Assembly: GCA_038380795.1 (NCBI GenBank)
Contig: CM076280.1
Span: 6,311,501 to 6,375,500, forward strand
DNA length: 64,000 nucleotides
Direction of reading: 5' to 3'
Source of the DNA: Pyrocephalus nanus
Lineage: Eukaryota > Chordata > Aves > Passeriformes > Tyrannidae
Program-made: the position numbers and the translations under genes
In this document: positions 41,701 through 53,700 of the stretch, one piece after another
Layout: the number at the start of each line of letters is the position of its first letter
How positions within the stretch are numbered: position 1 is the stretch's first letter
Notes under the pieces: generated by a model
Seen by the model: the letters and a program-made list of their open reading frames with translations, nothing else
Databases searched by the model: none
What the model was told of the DNA's origin: nothing

Positions 41701-44700
41701 CCCTCAGAATTGCCCAGCAGTCACAATTCATAACCTGCTGTTGTCTCTGGTCATCTGTGATTCAGACAAGGAGTAAATCAGTTGTCTTTACCTAAAGCAG
41801 TAAAAATTTTGCTGAAGGTAAATGCAGACCCTGCAGGTCACCCTGCCATGCACCTGCCTGAGCACAGGAGGCTGGCAGAATGAGCAGGACCATCTCAGCA
41901 GAGGTCTCTGTGATTCCTGAGGAGATCCCCCTGGGGAAGGCGTGCACCAGAGGGATCAAATCAGTACCCATGGCTGTAGATTCTTCCATGGGAAGATCTC
42001 TGTTAACTTAGAGGTTTGGAAGCTTCCAAAATCTCACTGGGATTTCTCTCAAAAGCAAGACCAGGGTTATGAATTATTTCCCTGTGCTCCTCCTTGTGGG
42101 ATGTTTCCATTTTCATTACCACAAAAGTGCCCAAGAACAAAGACATCTTCCCTCTCTGTTTTTTTATTTAAGGGTCAAGAAGGGCTTGATGGCGAAAGAG
42201 GAAAACCTGGACAGCAAGGCTTACCTGTAAGAGATGCTGCTTTATTGTAAGCTCCCCAATGCCCCATGTTTGTGAGAAACAGATTCACAAAGGAAGGCAG
42301 GTGGGAAGGGCTGCAGTGAGGAGTGTGTGGATGAATGTGAATGCAATGTGGGCATTTCCTCAAGCCAAGCCTGTGGAACGGGCATTCTGAGCCACATTTG
42401 AGACTAATGGTGAAACAGGGAGCGCTCCCAGTAGTGCCTGTCTCCAAAACTGTCTTTTTTGAATGGTCCGTGAGGATCACTAGGAATCTTAGGAGATGGG
42501 TGGTGGGAGATGATAAAGACAGTGGAAGAGTCTGCTTGGAAATGATCCATTTGACATGCTGCTGATCCAGTGTGAGGAGAGACCATATTATTCTGCCTGC
42601 ATGGTGTTTCAGACCAGTAAAAGACTTCATGAAAGACTAAATTAAATCCAAATTTAAGGGAAGGACTCTTTATTCCCTTGCTATATACAGTAGCATCTGA
42701 TTTTTATATGTGACTATTGCAACTGTGAGTGCAGCAGCACATTAAATGTAGTTTGTATTGGAAAATAAAGTTGAATCAATTCCCACTTTTTATTAGGCCA
42801 CTGGGAGGAACAACAGATTCTATTTTGGGGTGATGTCTTAGTGCTTTGTCATATAGCCTAGGAATGAGTAGAGCTGCTGCCTTCCCCAGTGGATGTAGTT
42901 TATTTGGGGGGTGATTTCCCCTCAGATGTCAGTGATTCAGATGGCGGCAGGAGATTTGGATTGCTCTTGGTAAAGACCCATTAGAAATATGTGGCTAAAA
43001 AACAAGCTGAAGAAGGAGAGCTCTGCACTGAGTCCTTCCTTACCATTTATTTCTTCAGTGTTAGTCCAGAAATTGCCAGTGACACAAATACACAAGAAAA
43101 CCCAAACCTGGACAGCCAGGAGAAAAGGGTGTGATGAGGAAGAGACCAGAAAGAGAGTAGTGAAATACCCACTCTGCTTTGCTCCTCCATAGGCAGCTCT
43201 CTGACACCTGATATCCAGGTGAAACCAAGGAAGGGGCTGCAGCAGACCCACACTAGAAATGTGGTCACTGTGTAAACTACTCATTCTGCACACAGTTTCT
43301 GCACACAGGCTCCTTCCTGCCCACTTCTCAGCACTGTTCTCCAGGCACCATCTGGAATTTGCTCAATGTTTTCCACAAGTACCACCCAAGTGAGGGGTAG
43401 CCTTGCTTCTTTTCCAATTGACACCCTGTTAAATGCTCTCTGGAGACAGTTCATTGCTCCTTTTTCCCCAGGGGCCTGTCTGAGCACAGGCTGTTCCCCT
43501 GAATTGTTTCCATACAGTCAGTGTTGTTAGGGCACAAAAAATGCTGTTCTTTGTACTTTGTGCAAGATACTGCCAGAAGAGAATTTTAAGCAGATTTTTC
43601 TTGCTTATGTTTTGTAGGGGGATCCTGGATCACCAGGCAAGCCAGGAGCAAAGGGATCCAAAGGTGATGTGGTAGGTTTCAGCAGGGTGGATTTATAGCG
43701 TCCCAAGTTTAAAGAAAATGTCTAATTAAGAGGACTCTCATGTGTGATTTTTCCCATGGTCTGTGCCTTGAAAGGCTGTGGAGAACCTCGTGGGAGGGCT
43801 GTAAACATGTATTTGGGTGTCCAAGCCCAATGGTTTGTTGGCTTTGTGGAGCTGGAGAAGACCAAGGCAATTACAGCCCCAGCATGGTGGGTGACTCCTG
43901 GGCAGGCCTTCAGTCCCTGCCATGGGCTGTGTCTCTTTCCCATGCCCCAGTTTGTGGTGCTTCCAGCCACAGCTGGCTCGTCTGTCCCAAAGGAGGTCTG
44001 AGCCAGGCAGGAGTCTCTCACTCGAACCATAAACTTTTCTGGCGTGAAACCTTCCGGGTTTGGAGTCCATTATCCACGCACTTATGTTTCTTGGAAGAGT
44101 CCCTCCAACTTCTTGTCCTTATTGAGCAAGAAAACACAACACACATGGGTCCTTCGGGGTTCATTGGGGCACCTCATACCTGCTCCACATCTGGCTGTAA
44201 TGAAGGCTTGCTAATTATTCTCACAGATTAGGGACTTTATTTGCTAAAACATAAATATGTGAACTCAATACTCAGCAAATTCCTGCTCTCTCTTGGCAGA
44301 TGTCAGGATTTTTAACCTGACCCTGTTGGGGTGATGCCAGAAGATAGGTTTAGGTCTTTTTGGCAAAAAGCATAGCAGGTGATAAGATAAATAAATTCTG
44401 CCCATCAATGGACGATCTGGAACTGCCTTTGGGCCTAATGAATAGCAGGGAAAGCACCCCCAGGAATATTTCTTTCAGGACCAGGCCTGGCTGGTCCTCT
44501 GCAGATGGAGAAACAATGCACAGAAAATGAGTTCTTCGATTTAAAAGTGCTTTAGTACATGACCTCACTGAGGGAGCCTCGGTGAAGGTGGTGAGGCTGA
44601 GTTTTCCATTCATACTGCAGAAATTAATCCTTTTTACGGCTAATAAACCTCCAGAGTATTTCTTTTATGCCTTTATCCACAAAACAGCATTGCAAATTTC

Positions 44701-47700
44701 GGACCCCCTTTTCATTTCCATTAACTTTCCAAAGTAGAGGAGGCTACCTCTCAAAGAAAAGCTCCCCCTGAATGCCCCCCAGAAGGCTCTCCAGGTCATG
44801 GATTCAGCACCACACTGTTAATGAACTGACAGAGGACGCAGGTTTTAAGCATCTTGTTCTAATGTTTGCCAGTGTACTGAGTCCTCCCTCGAGTTCATCC
44901 TGCTTTATTTGTCCTCATCTGCTCTGTATTAGGAAAAATGTAGGTTCTTGCCTTCTAGCTATTCATTCCTGCCCTAGAACTCTCAAGACATACGAAGAAT
45001 CACTTGTAATAAAACTAAATAGCAGTTCATTCCCCAGCGCTGGAGCAACTGACTTTATAAATCTCCCTTTTTTTTATAAAACTCTTTCCAGTCATTATCC
45101 AAAAGCACACCCTGAAGTCAGGCTCAAAAGTGGAGTTGTGCTAGAACTGCTGCAATCTTAGATGCCTTTCTGTTTTTTGCTTGCAGGGTCAAAAAGGAAA
45201 GCAAGGAGCACGGGGCAGTGCAGGGAGCAGAGGCTCACCGGTAGGTGAAAATTCAACTCTCTGCCCCAGGAAACACTGTCTGGGAGCTCCATCTCTAACA
45301 CCTCTGTGATTTCAGGGCATCCTTGGGCTACCAGGTCCTCGAGGAGTGGTGGGAAGGCAGGGTCAAGAGGGAGCCCCTGGAGTGGATGGAGTGCCCGGGA
45401 AGGACGGTGTGCCTGGGATCCTGGTGAGTTTGTTATAACCTTTTGGCATCAATGACAACTGCAACTTAGGAGCTGGAAAACTAAAAGGGAGCACAGGAGA
45501 AACTGTGTTATCCAGCTATGGATATTCCTGTCTACACGTACCCAGAGTGGATCCTCCCCACATCTCCTGTGCACACAGAGGCAGCAGCTGCCTTTGCATG
45601 GCCAGGTCTGTAAATGGAGTGGGGTTTGTAGCCTGACAGACACTTGCATGCACAGAAATCTGTCCACATCTGCAAACCCACCCCTTTCCCAGATGGGTGG
45701 TGCCTGCTGAGGGCAGAAGCTGTGCAGAGGGGGAAAGAGCATCTTGTTCCATAACCTCTTCTGGGTTTCTTTTCTAGGGAGAGCAGGGGGATGATGGGGA
45801 AGAAGGTGTGACTGGGATGTCGGGCAAGAGAGGGAACCCAGGCGTGCCAGGCCTCCCCGGGGCACAGGGACCACCAGGATTCAAGGTGAGTTTCTGACTC
45901 CCTAAGATACTGCTATGAGTAATCCAGTCTGTAGCCTGATGTCTCTAGAGGTGGGGTTCTCCAAGGTCTGATATAGTCTCAGTTCCTACTGCCATCTTTC
46001 ACTCAGCTAGAGGCTCTGTAGACCTCTCTTCTTATCCATCCATCCATCCATCCATCCATCCATCCATCCATCCATCCATCCTTTTCATGGTGGTCACAGC
46101 AGCTGAATGTCCCAGAAACCTTTTCTCCCTTGTCAAAGGTCACCGAGCTCAGGAACCTCCAGACTCACATACCCACACTACAAACATTTAAATGGCTAGA
46201 AGAAAAATGGAGAATTTGCAGAGAAACTGCTACAGCCCACCTGTAGAATGTCCAGGATGGACAACTCCATGGGAAATTCCAGTTTCCTCTAGCTGCTCTA
46301 CAAGGCATGAACTGCTGAGGGGAAATTTGTGCTGCTTGAGTTTTATCATATATTTACTGAGTAAATATATAATATACAATATGTAACAACTGGAACCAGT
46401 ATGGACTTGGACATCACGCTGGGTGGAAGCAGGGACAAGCTGCTTTAGTGACCTTGGGGTTTATTCCTGGTCCTTGCCCTGATCCAGACTGGCCACAGGA
46501 CCTAAACTGGACCCATAGCAATTCAACCTTTTGTAGAGAGACTCTGTAAATAGGAAGATTCCAGCTGGGTTTGGAGAGGCTCTGGGATCTGATTTAAATT
46601 AGGGCTCCCCAGCACATCACCCTTAAACTGTCACTTGCTGCCCTCCAGCTGCCTTGGGCAGAACAACAGGCTGTGCCCAGAGGTGACTGGCAGACCCTCG
46701 TGTCCTTGTCACAGACTCATACCCTGCCCCCAGGGAAATTCTTTGCCCCTTTTCCAGCTGTTCAACCATCCCAGGCTCTCACCTTCTGCGCCTCTTGTTG
46801 CTCCTGGCACTTGGCAAGGGGAAGAGGAGGGGAGCAAAGTGTGGTGCTGGGTCACAGAAGCCCCTCTCTGGATTGAAGGTGTGGAATTAGTGCAGGGGAA
46901 AATGTTGGCTTTGCAGGCTCTGGATCCAAGTCCTCCAGCTGAAGTCTTGGCGTGTCTTCAGCATTTTCCGTGGATTAATCATCAACTGCCAGCCTGCTGG
47001 GGGGGAAGAGATTATGGCAAGCTGCAGGGCAGGACAAAGAGGGGACGTGGTCATGCTAATCCTGGTGTCACCCTGTGCATCCTGAACAACCCACCTTAGC
47101 AGACCCTGATGCAACCACATTCCTCATCCCGCTGAGCCATCTCTTCCAGCTTTCCATCTATGGCTATTTCAGCTGAGTGTTGTTATATTTAGCTCCTTCC
47201 CCTTGGAATAACAGGAAAATCTGTTATTTTTAGGGTGAAAGAGGATTGCCTGGACAGATTGGCCAAACAGGGAAGAGAGGATCACCAGGAGGAACGGGCC
47301 TTCCAGGGAGCCCCGGCAACCCAGGACCCAAAGGACAGCCGGTTAGTGGGGATGGAGCTGATCACACCTGACTCCAGGCTGTCTCCTGCAGGAGAGGGTG
47401 CGGATCCACAGGCTGGGACAGCAGGTTGAACCCTGGGAGGGACCCCATATCCAGCTTGTGTGTGGTTATAGGAGAGAGATTAGGACTAATACAAAACAAG
47501 GCACAAGGTGAACCCCAGCTACCTCAGCTAAATTATTTTGTTTATATTTTTTACATAGCACCCTGTGATGGCAGTATTCAAGCTGAAAGATAGCAGCCAA
47601 CACCACCATAACAAGGCCATTTTGCTCTGATATCCACAAGTGACGTGTTCATTCTCACTGCTGCTTTGCTGCAGGGACAATGACAGGTCCCCTTGGCTGA

Positions 47701-50700
47701 GATGATTCCATAGCATTTAAACCCTCCTAATTTCTTGTGCTTTTGCCTGAAATCCCTCTAAAAAGAGGGCTTGGTTGATTCTCCTAATGCAGGAAAGACC
47801 TTAGTCCTCCGTTAGTAGCAGTTTTGCTTTCCAGGATCCATAAATGGGAACTTAAATCAATTTGTATCCTTGGAAAGTTTCTTACACTCCACCGAGTCCA
47901 ACCAGGCCCTTTCTTGCCAAGCAGTTTCTCACTGTTGTGGCAGGAAAAACTTCCTAACAGTGAGATTTCTGAACTGACTCTGGAACAGCTTTGTAACAGA
48001 GGTGGTGGAAACCCCATTGCTTGGGTCATTTACAGCTGGGCTGAACAAGGCATTGTAAAACACCCTGTAAAGAACAATCCATCACGGGTCACACAGTCCT
48101 GCCGAGAGGCCAAACAAGCTTTTTCCATCTCTCATGTTCCTGAGACTGGAGATGAATCATCTGGTGAAGGTTTCTGACCCCCCTTTTTTTTTTTTTTTTT
48201 TAACATTGAATCATTTTGCATTTTGACATCTGAGAAGCTCGGAAATATCAAAGGACAAACATCTCAAACGTGGTGAAAGGAGGGTGTTTACATAAGGACA
48301 TGCTACCCAGGGTGGGTTTTTTATCTTCAGAGTGCAAGCTATGTGCTGATTCAAGCTTGATGGCCTTCCAAATATTTTATTATTATTTTTCTTACAAAAT
48401 TGAGCAAAAATCCCTGCAGAGTTGAATAGGAAAAGAATTAGGGGACATGCATGGTTTTTGTGGGTTTGAGTGGGAGGTTATGGTGTAGGAACACACACTT
48501 TTTTAACAGCTTGAATGAGCATAGTTTGAAATTATTCTTTAAAAGATCGGTTCAGTTGGTACTAGAAATAAAAGAAGAGATTGTTTTAAAGGGCTTTGAG
48601 GCAATTTTTTTTTTCAGCATGAACTTCCAAGATCAATCTCAAAGCAGATGCTCTCCATCCTGCTTCTGCTGACTGTGGGCCAAACCAGAGAAGCATCTGC
48701 TAGGAATAGTGCATGAATGCCTCCTGTTTGGGGGCAAAAAGGTTTAGTCTGTGAGATCTAAGTGATCTACAAGTCGATGAGATCTTCTGGAGTTGCTTCT
48801 AGGTTGCTGTTTGTGTAGTTCCTCCTCCATATTTCATTCATACTTCCTCCTCCTCACTCCTGCTTGGACTGAAGGATACTCAAGGATTTCTCTTTGAAGC
48901 AGCTGAACTCTTGGTGTGTCTCTAAGTGACCAGGCATCAGTGTGAACTTACTGTTGTCCCTGTATTTGTCTTGGCTGTTGCTTGCAGGGAGACTTTGGAG
49001 AGGCAGGATTTCCAGGGATTGCAGGCTTGTTTGGGCCAAAGGTAAGAGGCTGCTTGTGACCAGCTGGTTTTCTGGTCCTTCTTTACTGGGGACACACAAC
49101 ACTTGTTGCAAAGACTTAAAATTATCTGCTCTGCAAAAACTGTGGAAATTGAATCATCATCCCAACTTCCTTTAGTTGATGCATCTTTATTTGTTAAATG
49201 AGTGTGTGTTAATATATGTGGGAATTTGTTCCTGTTAAAATGGGCAGCTGTTAGAGGGGGAAAGGGCTGTCCTAGAGACTCCATGGCTGTTTTCCCCACC
49301 TGAACATCTTTCAGACATTTGTATTTCCATCTGTCATCTGTCACACCTGAAACACCAATGTGCATCCCTAACACTGGGGACCTTGATTTGAAATTTAGAC
49401 CCATTTTATCATTATTTAATTTTCCTGGCAAAGGGGGAACTTTCTTTTTTCTGTAGAGAGTAAAGGCCTTGCAAAACAGAAGTGGGAAAAGAATTTTTAA
49501 GAACTTGGACCTTTCTATTCCCCATATACAAGGCAGCACCTTATCCTTGCAGCAGAGTTGTGAGCAACAGCAAAAACACAGGGTTTGGTTATTTAGTGGA
49601 TCTCATTTTTGCTTGCAGGGCCCCCCAGGAGACCTTGGCTTCAAAGGCATTCAGGGACCACGTGGGCCACCAGGTCTCATGGTGAGTGGTTTTCCAGTTT
49701 GTTGGTTGGGGAGGATTCTCTTCCTTCCTCCACCCCTTGTTTCGGAGGCTCCAGGGTGCTGTGAGGAGCACAGAGCACTGCTCAGAGCTGTAGGTGACCC
49801 CATCTACACAGGGCTTGGGGCACAGACCACTCCAGCTGCACTGAAATCTTTCTGTTTCTGGAATTTCCGAGGTTTAACACGGGTTGTGGCAACCGAACTG
49901 AGAGGGCCTGCACTTTGAAACAGCTTTTTCTTCCAGTCGCAGCAAATACCACCATGATGATTCAAACACATCTTTTCTTTCCTAGGGAAAAGAAGGAATT
50001 ATTGGTCCGCTTGGCATTCAGGGTCCCACGGGAAGCCCAGTAAGTGTCTGTGCTTTTTTTCTGCCTGTATTTTTCGGAGGAGCACAGTGCGTGAGATCCA
50101 AGATGTTTGAGGCCAGCATAAGTAAATCCCATTAGATGAGGAAAACAAAAGGGGTTTTAACATCAGCAGCTTCAGAAAAGTGCAGGCTTAGTCTCTGGCT
50201 GCATGGATAGTTGCAAGAAGATTATTAGCTTAAAAGAGAGGAGCAACTCAGCCTAAGTGCGAGGTTTCCTGTAGATTGGCCCAGACTAGGAGGCAAAAAT
50301 GTTATTGCAGATTTTCCAAAGAACTTGGCCTGAGGGGGGCAAAAAAACACAAACCAAACTGATAAATGTATTAAACTGGCAAACATTTGATTCTATGAAG
50401 TGCTGAACATCCCTTCCTGACCCAAAATGCCAAAAGCACTGAACACAGACTGAAGGTCAGGTCAGTGCTTCATAAAAACACGAACATGACACTACTCAAA
50501 TTTCAGTCCAGAGCCTGCTACTGGCAGAGAGGAAAACCAGCAAGATGAACTTGGGCATGGCCCAAACATCCAGTAATGGTGCTTTTTTGCCTCGGGATAG
50601 AGGGGCCAATATAACAACCTGAGCTGATGTGTTAGAGATGCACTTGGGTCCTTGCAAGGAGCTTCTGGGGGGCAACCCCCAGCAGTGCAGCTTGTGAACA

Positions 50701-53700
50701 GTCACTGACAGACACCCCGTGTGCTTTACAGGGACCCAAGGGAGACAAAGGCAGCCGTGGGGAGATGGTAAGTGCTGGTCCCACCCCTGGGTGTCCCTAA
50801 GAGGGTCCCTCCCTTGGAGCAACCAAGAGTCACACCGGGCTCTGCTGCACCCACCCGGGCTTGGGCTCAGGGTGGTGGCATCAGGCTCCCACAAGGGAGC
50901 CTCTGGTTCTTCCTGCTCACATTTCCTACCTCCATGGGCACAGCAGAGGACGCCGTGATGGCAGGGACCTGCACCCCAGAATGAGCATTCACTGGTGCCA
51001 GGGCCATCACCATCCTCTGCAATAACCTCTCTGCTGTTGGCAGACCCCCTGTCCCTCCAGGGCAGCATCCAGCCCTTGCACAGGCACCTTGGGAACAGCA
51101 CAGGGGTGTACAGGGAGATTTTGGGTTAGTAATGAGCATCTCCTGACAGCCTCTGCTTTTTTTTTTCTTCTTTTTTTATTTTCCTGCAGGGTCTGCAAGG
51201 TCCAAGGGTAAGTGTTTGGCATCGCTTTTTCTGACTGATATCTTGCATTTAAATAAAACAGTTGCTTGTACAGTTTAGCAAGTGTAAAGCTGCAGGGTGG
51301 GTAATTGTGCACACAGGGAATGTGACAAGTACCTGGGGATAAGGAATTAATTAATGACAGTTGAGGAGCTGGGAGCAAGGGATGCAGTAGGAATGGGCCA
51401 GATGAAGGCAGATTGCACCCAGAGCTGGGATATGGACAAAATGGGGCCAAGTCCTGTCTCTTGAAGGGTTTGAGGGAGAAGCTGCTGTGAAGTGTCAAAA
51501 ATCCAGAGGATTTCATCTGGGAACAGGAATGGAAATACAAACTGGAGATGTTTCACTAACTGATGCCACTCTGTCTTTAGGGTCCTCCAGGCCCACGAGG
51601 ACACCCTGGCCCTCCGGTATGTATATATGGAAAGAGTTCAAAGACATTATTGAAACAAGCTAAAATTCTTGCCATGATATTCTCCAGAGGGGCTGTTCAC
51701 TCACTGGAAATTATAGCTTAGCCCCATTCCTCGTATGCAAAACTCTGCGTGTGAATGGACTAGTGTTCCTTGTGCTTTACTCCAAACCATCTCCAAGTGT
51801 TTTATAGAGACAGCATTGTTGCCTCTCTCACTCCTCTGCATTGAGGGACTCCAGGGAAACGAGGATTTCAAAAGGCCATGACTGAATATCTGTGCAATAG
51901 TGGCTGCCCAGCTCTCTGGCTGATGCCCCTTTTTCCCTTTGATTTCCAGGGACCGCCAGGAATTCCAGCCTCATTTGTAAGTTGCCATTTTCTGTATGTT
52001 TGTTAACGATGACAGTAAGTCCTGTAGAGCCCAGGTGCTGCTGGGACGCCCTCAAAGAGCTGCTGGGTCCCTGAAGACACACACTCAGGCCCAGCAGAAA
52101 CTGCTGTGTTGGCAGGGCAATGCTTGAGTTGCAGCCTTAGACTGAGAAGCATTTGTTTGCATCAGGGCACGTTCAGCTTCTGACAATCTCAGTTACCACC
52201 TTTTTCACCCCCCGCTAGCAACAAGATGGCTTTGGGACAGCTTTCCAGACACTGATCGACTCAAACACCGCTCTCAAGACAGAGGTAAGAGTGAATTTTT
52301 GATCTCCCTGGTCTTTGCTGGAGCCAGAGGCTGGGAATGGTCAGAGAGGTGTTATCTGTGTGTTGAGTTTATACACACAAAGTTTTAATTTGTCACTATT
52401 CTTAGGGAGTATTTGCAGTTTATGTACACAGAGGTCCACTTTAAAGGATATGGTTCTGTTGTGTCACTCATTTGTTAAGGTTCAGACCTCATGACTTTGC
52501 CAGAGCTTCAGTGATGTCATGCTAGGGACAGCAGGATCCCAGCCAGCACAGCCTGTCTTTGACCCACTGATTTCCCCACAGATGATGCAGAAACCCTTGT
52601 GGTTATAGCACCTGGCCCCCAAGGCACCCTGACTTCCCCTCCTTTTCTCTCCAGGGTTACCAACATCCAGACCTTCTCATGCTGGACCATGGAGGGGAGA
52701 TCTTTAAGACTCTACACTACCTCAGCAACCTCATTCAGAGCATCAAAAGACCCCTGGGAACCAAGGAAAACCCTGCACGAATCTGCCGGGACCTCATGAA
52801 CTGTGAACAGAAGATGAACGATGGTAGGGAGCTCTGAGTGTGCAAAGGCTGCATCCTCCACAGGGCTGTTTCATATGGCCCAAACTGGTCTCCTTCCCTG
52901 GAATCAGGGGTGGAGAAACCAAAACTCCCCTTCTCTCATTCACAGAAAAGGTTAAGTGTCCCTGTTAATCCCCAAATATTCTGTTTCTTCAGGTACCTAC
53001 TGGATTGACCCAAATCTTGGCTGTTCCTCAGACACCATCCAGGTCACCTGCAACTTCACCAACGGTGGGCAGACGTGTCTCAGCCCCATCACCGTCTCCA
53101 AGGTAGGCACAGCTCAACCCCAAAGTGGCATTTCCCATCCTGGTATTGCCAAATATTTACACAAGGGTGTGTTGTCCTGCGACATCAGACAGTGACCACG
53201 ATGACACAGCACACAGGTTTCCCCTCAGGACAGAGTTAGTGCAGCTGTAACATTGAGAGCTGCTCTCATGCATTAAAAAAATACACCCAAGACTCTTATT
53301 GACTCTTGTCAAGACAGAGCTATAAGTTCCAGCAATGTTTAACAAACCCATAACCTTAACAAGACCAGTACTTCTGCAAACACGCTGCTCCCAAATCCTT
53401 TGTTGAATTAACTTATGGTCAGGTCACTCTTGCATTTTGCTTTCTGCCACCTGAAAAAGGGAGGTCAGCTTAAACATACAAGTTTCCAGTGAAGGTGGTG
53501 CTACAGGGTTTTCTTGAGGAAGCACCCGCACCAAAAATACAAATATCAATATCTGGGTTCATTTGCAGATGAAGTGGCACCTGCTGCTTTGCAGAAGTGT
53601 GTATTGAAGTCAGACTTTACATTGTTTTCCTTCTACTTAAGGACCTTCCAGTTTTGTTCTGCAAACTAAAGGACCAGCTGTGTCCCCAAGAAAACTTTCC

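Noticed and set aside
48937..49539. 200-residue open frame on -
   Set aside because: It is antisense to exon 25 and intron 25 and has no recognisable domain.
50496..51101. 201-residue open frame on -
   Set aside because: It is antisense over exon 28 and its introns. The low-complexity Cys/Trp/Ser-rich text is typical of a chance frame.
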